Counted from the first letter of the stretch, positions 10,894-23,449 are shown. The stretch is DNA of 64,000 nucleotides from Cryptomeria japonica (GCF_030272615.1 NC_081414.1:815836396-815900395); one strand, 5' to 3'. The notes: generated by a model not told the origin, from the letters alone. Translations and numbers: made by a program.

Positions 10894-11818
10894 TTTGAAC
10901 CTGCAGGGTCATGTGAGGATCCTCTACAATGACCTCTCATTTTCTAAGAAATTGGAACCATTTTCAAATGGTAGCATTTTTTCACTTGCTGCAAAATCTG
11001 TCAATGGCATGTAGTGCAAAGTTGCAAGATAGGCTATAATTGATTTTGTTCATCATGGGCACAAACCAACACACGAACGTGTTCAGGTGGGTAGGTTTAC
11101 ACAAGGCATGCTCATGTTGTGACTCCTAAAGCATCAGAAAGTTGAGAGCAATACCCTACCGACACGATCTCTCAAGTGCCCCGAGTCCAAAAAATTATCA
11201 AACTTGGACGGACTATTTCTCCCAATCCATTTGAACATGTAGGGTCACGTGAGGCTCCTCTACAATGACCTATCTCGATTTCTCATGACTCAAAGCCATT
11301 TTCAAATGCTAGCATGTTTTCACCAACTACAAAAACCATCAGTGGCATGCAGTGCAAAGTTGCAAGATAGGATAGAATTCTCCTGTTGTGACTCCTAAAG
11401 TGAAAGAACGTCAAGAGCCATACCCTACTAGCGTGATCTCTTAAGTGCCCTGAGTTCAAAAATTTATCACTTTGATGGACTATTTTTCCTACTACAGGAT
11501 GCATATGATTGATTTGTTTGAACCTATAGGATCATGTGAAGCTCGTCTACAATGACCTATCTTGGTTTCTGATTACTCGGAGCCATTTTCAAATGGTAGA
11601 GTTTTTTCAACTCCTATAAAAATTGATAGTGGGATGCAGTGAAAAGTTGTAAGATAGGCTAGATTTGATTTTCTTCATTGTGGGAACAAACCAACATCAC
11701 AAGCACATTCGGGTGGGAAGGTTTACACTAGGAATTCTCCTTTTGTGACTCCCAAAGTGTCGAAACGTCGAGAGCCATACCCTATCGAAACGTCGAGAGC
11801 CATACCCTATCTTAAATT
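10894..11818. repeat. Three-unit tandem repeat, 0.29-0.34 kb units
   Basis: Units start at about 10894, 11230 and 11518. Each begins ttgaac...agggtca.gtgagg and carries the phrases ctacaatgacct, gccattttcaaatg and gtgactcc.aaag in the same order. The units differ by roughly 20 percent and by one deletion in the middle unit. A 25-bp phrase beginning cgaaacgtcgagagcc is duplicated at the right end (about 11762-11812). Confidence 0.85.
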
Positions 11819-12590
11819 ATAAATAAAAGGTTTTTACATATAATTAAAAAATAATTAATCAAAGATGAAATTTAAAAATAATCCAAAAAATAAACGTTAA
11901 TTAACAAAAATATAATATAAAAGAGTAAACAAAATTTAAATATAAATAAGTGTATTTAATAATTTTTTCAATAAAAAAGCACATTTTAAAATCAATCATT
12001 TGTTGACTTAAATTATTTTACCTATATTATTAATTATCTTTAAAATTAATTTAATTCTAAGGGTATTTATTTTGACAAATTCACTCAACACATGATTATG
12101 ACATCATCCTCTTTTTGGTTATTGTGAACCTTTCAACTTTACTATAAAGCAAAAAACCTTATACAAAGTAAAAAAACTTAATAATAAATTAAGTATTATA
12201 TCAATATTAAATGCTTAAAAGATTTTTCAAAATGGATCCATAAAAATCATCTAAAAATTAGATTTATTTTTTAAAATTTAATTTATTTAAAAAATTAACT
12301 ATGTTACCTTCAATTTTATTTATTAATATTGAGTTTATTTATTTTTAATATTGTTTGTGATATATTAATTATATTTTTTAATTACATATTTTATCATTAT
12401 TTTAATTCTACAAAATTTCAAATATTAGTTTTACTTTTTAGTTTAATTATTAATTAACTTAATAAATTTGATATTTATTTTTTAAATTTATTATTTTTAT
12501 TCTTACTTGAATTTTGATATATTTTAAATTTGCATGTAATCTATTCTATTTTACTTTGTAATTTAAATTTAAGTTTGTAATATATTTTAT
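11819..12590. other. Very AT-rich interval, no gene seen
   Basis: Mostly A/T, with no ORF worth naming, no inverted ends recognised and no tRNA-like segment. Confidence 0.6.
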
Positions 12591-13055
12591 CTTCCTCTTC
12601 ATCTCTATTTTTTCCCTTAATCTCTCTCTATATCTTGCTATCTATTTATATCTTTATATCTCCCTCTACTTCTATTTCTTTATATATTTTTCTCCATCTT
12701 CCTCTCTTGCATTATCTTCATCTCCAGCTCTATCTTCCTCTCTCCCCCTTTATTTATAGATATATCTTTTCTCTATCTGTCCATCCACCTTTCTCTCTCC
12801 CTCTCTCTTCCTACACCTCTATATCTATCTCTTTTTCTCTATATATCCATCTCCTTCTATATCTATTTTGTTATCTCTCTATTTCTCTCCACCCCTATAA
12901 CTCTCCCCCTATCTCTACCTCTCTATATATCACTTCCCATCTCTAAATTTATCTTTCTATCTATCCCTCTCATTCTCTCCCTCTCTCTATATATTTATAT
13001 GTTGTATCTCTAACTCCTTACCCACCTCTCTCCCTCTCTCCCTCTCTCCCTATTG
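12590..13055 (+). repeat. Polypyrimidine (CTCTAT-like) tract
   Basis: Imperfect ctctat/ctcc repeats of the same type as in units B1 and B2. The long frames in it are artefacts of the low-complexity sequence. Confidence 0.85.
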
Positions 13056-14355
13056 CAAACATAACATGAGCCTATTGGTAATGGAACCTAGTTGTCATAT
13101 TTGTTCAGAGGCTTTGTTTCAATCATGTTTAGGTTGTTGAAAGTGGATGCATAGTTAATTTAAAACTATCACATATCCATTGAGACCTTTGTCACACAAA
13201 CAACATTATTTTCACACCAAAATAGACTAGAATTTTCCCTTATTAACCTCTTTGGCATACCCATTAACAACCAATCTAAATTTTGTAAAAAAAGGAACTA
13301 TTGTTTACATAAAATTATTCCTTTGTAAAAAAAGATCAGGGTTTACAACCACCAATATCAGTATATTAATCAGTATACAACGAGACAACAATTTGGTTGT
13401 AAAATTAAAACTCAATCGCATACAATGAGAATTGTACTCAAATGTCATCCTTAAGGGCATTTTGTATCTCCACGCATATCTATGTTGCATACCATTACAC
13501 ATTGATGAATGTCCATACCCTATTCGGGAACTCCCATTTTTGGCAAATGCAAGGAGAATGCGAGCAAAAAATTTACTGGGTCTTCTCTAATATACTCCTA
13601 TCATATAAATTATATAGGCCAACATGATTAAAAAAATCCAATACATTTCATATTCATGATCAATTTGAATCTTCTTAGATTAAATTATAAATAAATTGTA
13701 TCTGCACCATTTTTTATTCAACAAGAACATACAAAGCATATATAATTCCAGAATGAAACCAAAAAATGTGAGCAACAAATCTATCTAAAACTCCACCTGT
13801 AAATCCATCACCATCACCAACATAAATTAGTATACAAAGACTGTGATTATTTGAAACAACTAATTCCTTATTAGTCTGCACCAAAAGTGTATAAGCACAA
13901 CATTTTATCACAATCTAAGCCTTACATATTTAAAGAATATTGTAAGCCATTATTCTTTTGTTGCGATACATTTGCTAATGTGACATCGTACATAATATTG
14001 TTTAAAATATTAGTTGTGTGGTCAAAGCTAAAGCTTAAGTCTTAACTTCTGACTGTTGCATATTGAAGATTAATGAAAAGGTATTTATTATATTTTGGTA
14101 GTTGTGCATGAAGTAATTTTTGGCAACTCGAAATTCCATTCAAAGATTCTTTCTAGGTTTATTTTCTATTTGTTTTAGATAAGGTTATTAGGCATACAAC
14201 AATAAAACATAGCTTAGTATTGATCTCTAAAGCTTATTAAAAATAAAAATCTTAAATTAAACTATCTGAAAGAAAACATTAAATTACTACTTTAGTCTTA
14301 TTACAGATTGTTAAAGCTTATTTTTTAGATGGCCAATCCCCAATCTGGATGCTAA
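13056..14355. other. Unannotated interval
   Basis: Mixed-composition sequence with frames of 60-65 codons on both strands and no motif, no repeat partner in this window and no RNA gene recognised. Confidence 0.5.
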
Positions 14356-15860
14356 CTTGATGCATGATTTATATATATCTCTTACTTTATCTCCCTATCT
14401 CTCTCATCCCTCACTCCCTCCCTATTCCCTCCCTATCCCCTATATATCTATCTATCTATCTTTATATCTCTCTTCCTTTCTTTTCCCATATATCTCTACC
14501 TCTATCTCTTTTTCTTGACATCTCTCTCTATCTCTCCCTAGAAATATCTTTCCATATACATCCATCTCTATCCTTCTCATTCTCCCTCTCCTCTTCCTAG
14601 ACCTCTATATTTTTATCTCTTTTCCTCTCCATCTTTATATCTCCATAATTCTTCTTTTATCTCTCATTCTATATGTATCTCATTATCTCTCCATCTCTCT
14701 CTACCCCCATATCTCTACCTCTCTCTACCTTTCCTAGTTTAGAGGTTTTGTTTTAATCATGTTTGGATCACTAACACTATCTCCATATATCCCTCTCACT
14801 CTCTCTCTCACACACTCCCTATTTCTCCCTCCTTCTTTCTACCTCTAGATCTCTATCACTCACATATACACACTCACTCCTTGTTTCTCCTTTCTTGTCT
14901 TTGTCTATCTCCCCTCCTCTCTATCTATCCACCACTATCTCTATTACATACATATATATCATCTCCTTTATCTCTCACTCTTTCTCCCTCTATCTATATC
15001 TTCCCATCTCTCTCTCTCCCTCTTTATCTATATATACATTTGACACTTCCTATGTCTTTATATATCTCTCCATCTTCCCCACTCTCTCTACTTATCTCTA
15101 TTTTTTGCCTCTTTATCCATCTCTTTGTCCCTCTTCCTCTTCCTCTTCCCCTATATGTCTTCATCTCTCCCTCTAAACATCTCTATATCTTTATCCATTT
15201 CTCTCACTCTTCCTCTCTCCCTCTATCTTCATCTCTCCCTCTATCTTCCTCTCTCCCCCTCTATCTCTAGACATGTCTCTCACTATTTACCAATTCATCT
15301 CTCTCCCTCTCTCCCCCTCTTCTTAAACCCTCTATCTCTATATCTCTTTACCCCTTTATCTAAATATCTCTATATTTATTCTAATCTCTCGCCTATGTTT
15401 ATCTTGTTATATTTTCATCTCTCTCCACCCCTCTATATATTGCATCCTAGCTCTATCTTTATCTTTCTATCTTTCTCTCTCAACTAGTACGAGTGATGGA
15501 GTGAATAATGAGATATAGATAAAGGGAAAGATAGGGAGATAAATATAAAGGGGAAAGAGTGAGAGAGAGGGGGAAAGGTAGAGATAGAGAGATAGAGAGA
15601 GGGAGGGAGAAACAAGGAGTGTGTATGTGAGTTAGAGAGAGATAAATATATCAAAAGGAAGGGAGAGGGGGTGACAAAAATAGAGGGAAGAGAGGATTAG
15701 AGAGATATAGAAAGAGGGAGTGATAGGTATAGGAAATGACATATAGAGAGATGTAAAGAGAGGGATATATAAAGAGAGGTAGAGAGATGGATAAATAGAG
15801 AGTAGGAGAGATGGACAGAGATAGAGCAAATAAGAGAGAAAGATAGAGATAATGAGATAT
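14355..15860. repeat. Long polypyrimidine tract switching to polypurine
   Basis: From 14355 to about 15482 the plus strand is imperfect ctctat/ctccct repeats, broken briefly near 14735-14775. From about 15490 to 15860 the plus strand is gagaga/gataga repeats, the complement of the first part. The two arms could fold back on each other. Confidence 0.85.
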
Positions 15861-16947
15861 AGATTAAGATTTAAAAATATTATATATTAATCATATGTTA
15901 TATTATGTTTATAGAGTATAATTATAAGTATAAGTATAATATTATTTAAGAATAAATTTAAATAATAATATTAATTTGTAAACTGCAATTTTTAAATAAG
16001 AATTATTTTCATTTTGAAGATAATAGACTACCTCTTGATCATTGGGAAGTTCTATAATATATTAATACTAATTATTAGTATTGTTATTCAAAAAGTATAT
16101 ATATTTATTTAAAACTTGTTTTTTATCTATATATTGTTTAAAGTTACATAACAATATTATTTTAAAAAAATTATAAATAAAATAATTAATCACTTATATT
16201 ATTAAATAATAATTATAAAAATAAATAAATAAAAATATTAAAATAGATTTAAACATATACTTTATTATTTTAATTCTTTAATATAATATAAAAATTATTA
16301 AAATCTATAAAAAATTAAAAAGAACTAAATATAAAAAGAATCTGAAAGGTCCAAATTAAAAGCTTGTAACATGATGTAGGGGGACAAATGGTACTATTTA
16401 ATATTATTTGATTTTAAATTATTAGGTGAAAACCAAAACTTCCTTTTTCATGCTTTTACTGTAGAAGTACATAACAATGTGCAAGTTGCGTGGGGCCCAA
16501 CACTTGTTTAGCTGTGAAGATTTTAAATTCCTTGCTATTATATCATATCTGGCACTGCCAATTTTATTTAGAAGAAAGCCGCTTGAAAAGGCGATGGAAA
16601 GAAGCAAAAAAGGTACACACATATGCAAGCTATTTTACTTCACACGCAAAACCATGAAAGTTGGGGCAAGTACACCGAGTTGTATAGCTATCATAAGACA
16701 AATCAAAAAATGTTCCCACTATCATTCTTTCACGTGGACGGATAAATCTTTCACGAAAGTCACATTTTTGTAGCCATCACAAATACACAGAAAAGGACAA
16801 CAACAAAAATCGATGAATGACAAGTATTGATGAACGGTTAAGAGCGCTCTGATGATCTTGCATCTCTTCTAAATCATTTTTGCCTCCTTTTGTCATAGAT
16901 TTTATGATGGCAAATTAGCAAATGTTCCTTAGGATGATTATATATTA
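15861..16947. other. AT-rich interval, no supported gene
   Basis: Up to about 16400 the sequence is extremely AT-rich. Beyond it there is a 98-codon frame (16477-16773) with no recognisable domain, no repeat partner and no codon pattern that I would call a gene. Confidence 0.5.
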
Positions 16948-17408
16948 GGGGAAAGGACCCAGTAGTTGAGCATGTACCAATTGTTGTGAGGGTTGTTGAT
17001 ACCTTTTGTTCCAAAAATTGAACAAATAAAACCTATTGTTTGAAACAAAAAATATCAATTTTTGTTAGGAAATGTACCAACAGTTGTTAGGAAATGTACC
17101 AATAGTTGTTAAGAAATGCACTAATATTGTAAAAAGTAACCAATCAGGTGATACCATGTCAGCTGCACAACTATTGGGGTCTCTTTTGCACGCCTATTGG
17201 TCTCACTTTTTGGGGGGGCTGTTTTGGACACCTTGGCAAAAAGCATGTTGATGTGGCATCATATTTGATGATGTGGCCCTGAAACCTTAGCTATAAGCAA
17301 GGGACTTGCCAAGTAAGCTGCTGTAAAAAAATCATAATGATTTGAAATTTCCAAGTAGGATTTTGAGAAGCGCGAAGTTAGGGTGCACAACTACTGGGTC
17401 CTTTCCCC
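16948..17408. mobile_element. MITE, 461 bp, TA target site
   Basis: The left end starts ggggaaaggacccagtagtt and the right end is its exact reverse complement over 21 bp, with similarity continuing a few bases further. A TA dinucleotide flanks both sides (16946-16947 and 17409-17410), which fits a Tc1/mariner-type target duplication. The interior has no coding capacity. It contains a roughly 23-bp motif repeated three times (aatgtaccaa.agttgtta, 17072-17127) and a ggggggg run. Because no TPase is present the superfamily is inferred from ends and TSD only. Confidence 0.82.
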
Positions 17409-18315
17409 TACTACCTGTTTTGGGCATTTTGCACAATTGTTTCAATTTCTTGCGTTGAAACATTATTTTGTTTTACTGATAAATGAGTTGTTTGCAAGTC
17501 AATATTTGGAGATCGAAATTGGTAATTGATTTCATCAATGCCTTGGAGAGTATTGGCAGCCCTTAAATTAGCCTTCCTTTCTTAATGATCAGTTTCGTGC
17601 ACATCTAAAATTTTCTTTGCAAATGGGAAATTTTCAAAAGAAGATATTTTAATGATTGTTTAAGTCCCTTTAAATGTTACCACCATACCAAGAAATTGGG
17701 TTTGAATTTTTTCAATAGATCAAATAAATTGTTGTTTCTTATCCTTTTAAACGTTCATTTTTTCTCTTTAATTTATTTCATATAATTTTCTTGCAATTAG
17801 ATCATTTACACAATTGATAAAACAAATGCTTATATTCAATTCCATAGTATTTGTAATTGTATGAAATATGTTTTATCGAACTAGATATATGACAATTTTT
17901 TGGTGTTTTGTAACCGTGTATTAAGTGTTTAAAAGAATGGCTTTGGTTCTAGTCATATTTTACACACGACAAATTCTAAAATATGAATCTTCCTATCCTT
18001 GATTTAAAAGACCCGATATTGGTGATAAATGAATGATCTCTATAGGTTACTCATCAAAAAAATAAAATTTGCATTATATCACTTTATCAATTATTGTTTT
18101 GGCTATTATTCTTCTCTATAGTTTGAAATCAACTATGCAATTATGTATTCTCTTGCAAGAATCAAAATACAATTGAAACAAAACCTTTGAATGGGGAAGA
18201 TATGCAAAAAAAAATTAGGACCTACTACATGTTGATTTGCTTGAGAGGTTCCAAAGACATTTCAAATGATTATATTCAAGCAAATATAATGTAAACCATG
18301 TATTCAATTTCATGG
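17409..18315. other. AT-rich interval, no gene seen
   Basis: No frame, RNA gene or repeat partner that I can support. It runs directly into duplication copy A2 at 18316. Confidence 0.5.
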
Positions 18316-18971
18316 TGTTTGTTATTATAGTGTGCATACTTGCTTATAACACTATTAACCATTGATCATTTTTTCATGTTTATATATACTACCAAGTTCT
18401 AATGTATGATTCTTCTTATCCTTTATTTCAATGACCTCTTATTGATAATAATGAATTATCTCTATATGATGAATTATTAAGCTTGTTCAACTTATTAAAA
18501 ATTTACGATTTACAATATATCACTTTATCAATTCTTTTTTTCCTAATATTTTTCAATTTTCCAATGTTTATTATTTTGACCAATATTCTTCTATTTGACA
18601 TACCCATTGCACACCAAGGTGCAATTGCTAGTATTAACATATTATTGATGAAAAATATAGATTGGAAAAGATTAGAACTAAATGCAAGAGAATTAATTAA
18701 TTGAGAGAACGGGCGAGTATGCGTTTACTTTTCTAAATATAATGCAAACATATAATCAAATAATGTGCACCTTTTATCTTTGTTGTCGTCTACTTCGCTT
18801 TGGAATTGTTTGCTTTTTTACTAGTAGCGGGACCGCTTCTTTTTGCACATTTCATGTTTATGTCTGTCTGTACATCGTTAGTATTTTGATCACACAAATT
18901 AAATTTTCTCAGGCTAAATAGATTGATTTGTGTGAAAACAAATTGTATTTGTAAATGTTTCTGTACGAACA

Positions 18972-19043
18972 GGATCCGTGGCGCAATGGTAGCACGTCTG
19001 ACTCCAGATCAGAAGGTTGCGTGTTCGATTCACGTCGGGTTCA
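18972..19043 (+). tRNA. tRNA-Trp (CCA), second copy
   Basis: Identical to the gene at 701 except for one G-to-A change in the 3' strand of the D stem (gcgc to gcac). This turns the C11-G24 pair into C-A. The change also falls inside the internal A-box region used for Pol III transcription. All other arms, the CCA anticodon and the discriminator A are intact. The mismatch may weaken folding or transcription, but single D-stem mismatches can be tolerated, so the gene may still be used. Confidence 0.9.
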
Positions 19044-19215
19044 ATTTAAATAATTCTTTTTTAAGTTTTCTGAAAATTTAAAGAAAAGCAAATGCAATGG
19101 ATATCCTCCTGATCTTTTTGTAAAGCTTTTACTCTCCCCAGTTGAACAAAAACAATAGGCCAACCGATTTCAATTGCAGGCGAAATTGAAAAGATAAGCA
19201 AACCAGTAAATGCAA

Positions 19216-19288
19216 TGGAGATGCGGGGTATCGATCCCCGTACCTCTCGCATGCTAAGCGAGCGCTCTACCATCTGAGCTACATCCCC
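19216..19288 (-). tRNA. tRNA-Ala (AGC), second copy
   Basis: All 73 nt match the copy at 976-1048, including anticodon AGC and complete stems, while flanking bases have diverged. It is arranged tail to tail with tRNA-Trp at 18972. It looks functional. Confidence 0.95.
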
Positions 19289-19687
19289 CACACAATTTGC
19301 CTTCTATCATCTGGAATCTTTTTCTAAAACGGCAAAAGTGATGCAAACGAAATCGACAAAGGAGCAGAACCCAGATGCCACACCAGTAGTAAGACACAGG
19401 ATGATTTTGTTTATCATTTAAAATCCAAGTTTGGTATTGTTTTTAATTGTTTGATTCAATGCAGCAGAGCCACATTAATTCCAAATCAGAATTTTCAGTT
19501 TTCGTAGCGTCTTTCCAATTTGTATCAGATATGGGCTTTTTGTTTTGGTATGGATTTCTCATCATACCATACGAGGGATGATGTTTTGTCCTTAAATGCT
19601 GTTACCGTTTTTTCAATTTACTTTTTCAATATTCTAATAAGCTATAACACTTGGATAAGAATAATGATGTCCAAGCAACCACTTCTA

Positions 19688-20507
19688 TGTGTTTAATAGG
19701 TTTCTTAAAATTGAATTTCTAAATTCAATAAAACAAAGAGCATAGGGTTTCACAATTCTCATGAAATGCTATTGTAAGAGAGATTTAGATTTAATTTCAA
19801 ATTGAGTTTATTGAACCAACAATCTGTTATGCTAGCAATAAAAAATGTAATCCTCACAACAATTAATTTGACAATTTGCATAGAATTAAGATTCCTTCTT
19901 ATGGTATCATAAATTAAAAGGGATTGCACTATTTGAACTGGTCTTCTTCACATTCTAAAAATGGATTAAATTTGATGGTGACAGATGCATTATTATTTTT
20001 TGTGAATAATGAATTACAAATGAATGTTATTTAAAAACTAGTATTTGAATCCAATAAAAAATGTAAAGTCAAACACAAAAAAATTCTTTATGAGTTATGT
20101 TTAAGTCTATCTAATAAATGCTTATAGTTTTAAAATTTCCCTTGTTTTAAAATTTAATTGATATTCAATAAATGACAAAGTGAGGATGGCATACAACTAC
20201 CCCTATTCTAGCAATAGGGCTACTTGTTGTCTCTCAAATGTCTAAACTATGTTAGTCTTTGAAACTCTTTCTACCATTATGTAGAGTGGTTATCATCTTC
20301 ATTTATCGGTATGTGGAAGAGAACTAGCTCCATAGATTTGATAGATAAAAATATAGAGTTGATAAAGCTAATTTGGGTTTGAGATATAAGGGCCAATTTG
20401 AAATTTAGAGCCTTAATTTTTATTGCAAAAATTATTTCAATGATCCATGCATCTAGTAGTGTGTATTATGTTTTTCTTGGTAGATATGCATTGGAGAAAA
20501 ATAAATT
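19688..20507. other. Interval present only in copy A2
   Basis: It lies between two points that flank a 143-bp unrelated stretch in A1 (1448-1590). It holds AT-rich sequence and no recognisable ends, so I cannot tell whether it is an insertion here, a deletion in A1, or a replacement. The nearby frame at 20398-20628 has no known domain. Confidence 0.5.
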
Positions 20508-21336
20508 CTCTATCAAATACCTTAATTGCCTATTTTGTTTATTCAAGACTGAAATACAAGGGAAAATCTTGTGTCATGCAAATCATATTTTACTTTACGA
20601 GAATACATTAGTCATACAAGATATCTAGTATGCAACATGAAGAAGACAAAGATTTCTACCCAAAAATACAATCCAATCATCTTAGTCACTCATGAAAGTT
20701 GATGGTAAATTCCCTTACAAATGGCTTGGATACTAACAATCCATAAGTTAGTTATATATTTGATCTACGCATCTCCTCTAAATGCACATTCCAATGATAT
20801 GAAAGCATACAAAATAATAGATATTAAATATAACAAAATAAGAAGGTCCAAACAATATGTACGATTACGTTGTATTATTGAGCTTCATTTCAATTTTGAT
20901 GAGTTCCTTGGTAAAAAAATTAATCCTAAACATTTTATTGATCTTAGAGAAAGGAAACTCCTTTCAATTTTGATAAATTCCTTGGCAAAACAATCTCCAT
21001 TTTAATTTTAATAAATTCTTTGATAAAAAATTAATCAAGAATATTTTATTAACCTTGATGAAAAAGATATCCAAACGAACAATATGTACAAGTACTTGTT
21101 AGTTCTTGTTAAGGCAAGATACTATTACAAGCATTTAATTTTAAAAAGATATGCAAATAAACAATATGTACAATTACTTGTTAATTCTTGTTAAAGCAAG
21201 ATACTATTGCATGCATTCAATTTTATTTTTTTATTAGTTCAATAGTTTTAATTTGTACCAAAAAAATTAAAACTATTGAACAAATTTTTTATAATTTATA
21301 TTTAAAATGATTATAAAAATTTATTTTTCTTATATT

Positions 21337-21467
21337 ATTGATATCTATTTTAAGTAATTCCTTGATAACTAATTAATTCAGGATATTTTATTGGCCGCCC
21401 CAAATATTGATGTCTATTTTAAGTAATTCCTTGATAACTAATTCAGGATATTTTATTGGCCGCCCCA
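21337..21467. repeat. Two-unit tandem repeat, 62-69 bp
   Basis: Units 21337-21405 and 21406-21467 both run from attgat.tctattttaag to ttattggccgcccca. The sequence lies directly next to the U6 3' end. Confidence 0.85.
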
Positions 21468-21475
21468 TAAAAAAA

Positions 21476-21523
21476 AATTTGGACCATTTCTCGATTTATG
21501 CGTGTCATCCTTGCGCAGGGGCC

Positions 21524-21555
<32 letters not shown>

Positions 21556-21567
21556 TCGGATGTCTCC
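21476..21567 (-). pseudogene. U6 snRNA copy lacking its 5' end
   Basis: It matches the U6 gene at 2500-2600 from the 3' T run through the GGAGACA strand of the 5' stem, but the first eight or nine bases and the promoter are replaced by a second U6 3' fragment. Without the 5' strand of the cap stem and without the upstream element it is unlikely to be expressed. Confidence 0.9.
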
Positions 21568-21599
21568 AAATTTCTCAATTTATGCGTGTCATCCTTGAG
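21568..21599 (-). pseudogene. Second U6 3' fragment
   Basis: About 30 bases (tttctcaatttatgcgtgtc and on to ccttg) repeat the 3' part of U6 with one change. They abut the truncated U6 copy, forming a partial head-to-tail U6 dimer. Confidence 0.8.
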
Positions 21600-22483
21600 T
21601 AGTATCAATTCAGCATTGTCCTCCAAATTTCTGGGATCGAAAGTTGAACCTGTTCATCTCTACGAATCCTATTGTTCCTCTTGAATACAACTGTGTATCT
21701 ATTCCTGCACATAGTGAAAAGGGGAAATATGTTGGGAATAGGGGTTTGCCTTAGGTCAAACCCTAGTTTTTTAATTGACCATGGAATTGAATTGAAAATG
21801 TAAATGAAAGACTGCAGTGAAAAACTTTTCTTTTGAGGGAAAGATTGAGAATGAATGAAACACTAATGATATACCTTTAATGAAGTTTTGTTTGTTTCCA
21901 CCAAGGAATTAGGGTTTCATATACATTGTCTTTATAAAACATAGAACATGAATGTCATCTCCAATGCTTGAACCTTGACTTCACTTTTGTTTCAATGCTT
22001 GATAAAAGACTGCTTGCTTGCTCACTTGAATGTAGGATCTCAATTTTTCTCTCTTGAGTTGATTAGGAATTTAGATTAGGTTTTAAATGAGAGGGGTAGA
22101 CCTCCTTTTATACTTGTTTGTCAAAAATGATTGAATTTCCACAACCAACCGACACAGGGCTAGATTTCCCCCTCAACAAAGTTGACCATTAGAGGGGGCC
22201 AACTTGGGGCCTAATTAGGAGGCTCAAGGAACATACACCTTTGTCCTGATTTAGGACCAATGTGTGGTACGTCCTGGTCCTAATTTGGGATCAAGGCATG
22301 GTATGTCTTGGTCCTAAAAATTAGGACTCCAAATTGGTGAAGAAGTTGAAAATGTGGTGAAAATGTGAGGTAAATGAGTGGTGTGAGAAAAATTAGTGTT
22401 GCAATGAGGCCTTGGAGGATGAAACGCTGAAGTGAGGCCTATTGAGGACAAAATTCTAGGAGAGTACAATTTAGGATGTTGCA
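21600..22483 (+). mobile_element. LTR-element 3' remnant (PPT plus one LTR)
   Basis: A purine-rich stretch (gaaaaggggaaa, about 21716-21728) is followed by a candidate LTR 21730-22483 starting TGTTGGGAA and ending TGTTGCA, about 754 bp. The part from 21600 to 21729 would be the end of the interior. No 5' half is present and no matching target duplication was found. It is a broken fossil, family undecided. Confidence 0.45.
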
Positions 22484-22959
22484 GATTCATTTATTATTTG
22501 GCTAGTTTCCTTGAGGATATTCATATTGTAAGATGTGTTAATAGGGGGATATAAAGAGCATTGCAAAGTGATAAGTTAACACTTTCATCATTAAGTTTAC
22601 CTACACCATTCCAAACAAGTTGGACCTTATTGGTGATGTCCTTGCATTTTTGTTATTTGATATTTTGAAAGTGACTATTTTTGTCTAAATTATTTTTACT
22701 TTTGAGATAGTGGTATTGGCTTATGTATTCAACATTGGGATTTCATTATTAATCATTCTTGATGATAATTTAAAATGAGTATTGAATCTAAGAGGGAAGC
22801 TAGCACATGAAATGTCAAAATGAGTGAATGTTAAATGGTATTCTTATGTATGCCCTGGTCTGTACTAGATAAGATATTTCCCAAGTAGTGGAAATCTCTT
22901 AAGTCGATATGTGGCTAATCTTGGATGGGTGCATTAGGCAATGCCTACTCTAGTATAGA

Positions 22960-23449
22960 TGTTGGTGTAAATAATTATTCATCTTGGATATTATTACACC
23001 TTACTTAAGTTTACTTAGGAAATGTATTTCATAATAGTTTGGGTATGAGACACTTGGGTGTTTGTGCCACATTGGGATAGTGTGTGTAGGAGAATTTCCA
23101 CCTTTTATGGTGCGATCTTGTTGTTACACTCCACATTCAGTGGGTGATCCACCTCATGTGGAATATTATATTGTTTCTCCTACCTACCCACACCTATTTC
23201 CTACCTACCCTTGTTTCTTATTGAGCCACATGTCATGTTTGTGTGCTCACATATCCATATAGCCTTGCCTATATAAGCAGGCTCATATTCATTGTATGTA
23301 TCGATTGATGATCCAGTTGATCATTATTTTCATCTTGATAGAATACAGTTTATTCTATCATCTATTTTGTTCTCTCTTATTTGTGCTTTCCATTGCCTCT
23401 TGATCTTGGAAAAATCTCACATGGTATCAGAGCTGGTCCATGTCTCATG
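22960..23449 (+). repeat. Copia 5' LTR
   Basis: Starts TGTTGGTGTAAATAAT. It has a TATA-like tatataagcagg near 23270-23281 and carries an extra PBS-like tggtatcagagc (23422-23433) inside its 3' end. Confidence 0.88.

Larger units (their letters stand above)
18316..21567. repeat. Segmental duplication copy A2
   Basis: Second copy of segment A, aligned from window base 1. The order tRNA-Trp, tRNA-Ala, spacer, U6 is kept. It contains 19688-20507 in place of A1 1448-1590, a 65-bp tandem duplication near its right end, and a U6 gene lacking its 5' end. Confidence 0.85.

Noticed and set aside
16477-16773. 98-codon plus-strand frame
   Set aside because: No domain, no repeat partner and an overlapping frame on the other strand; no reason to call it a gene.
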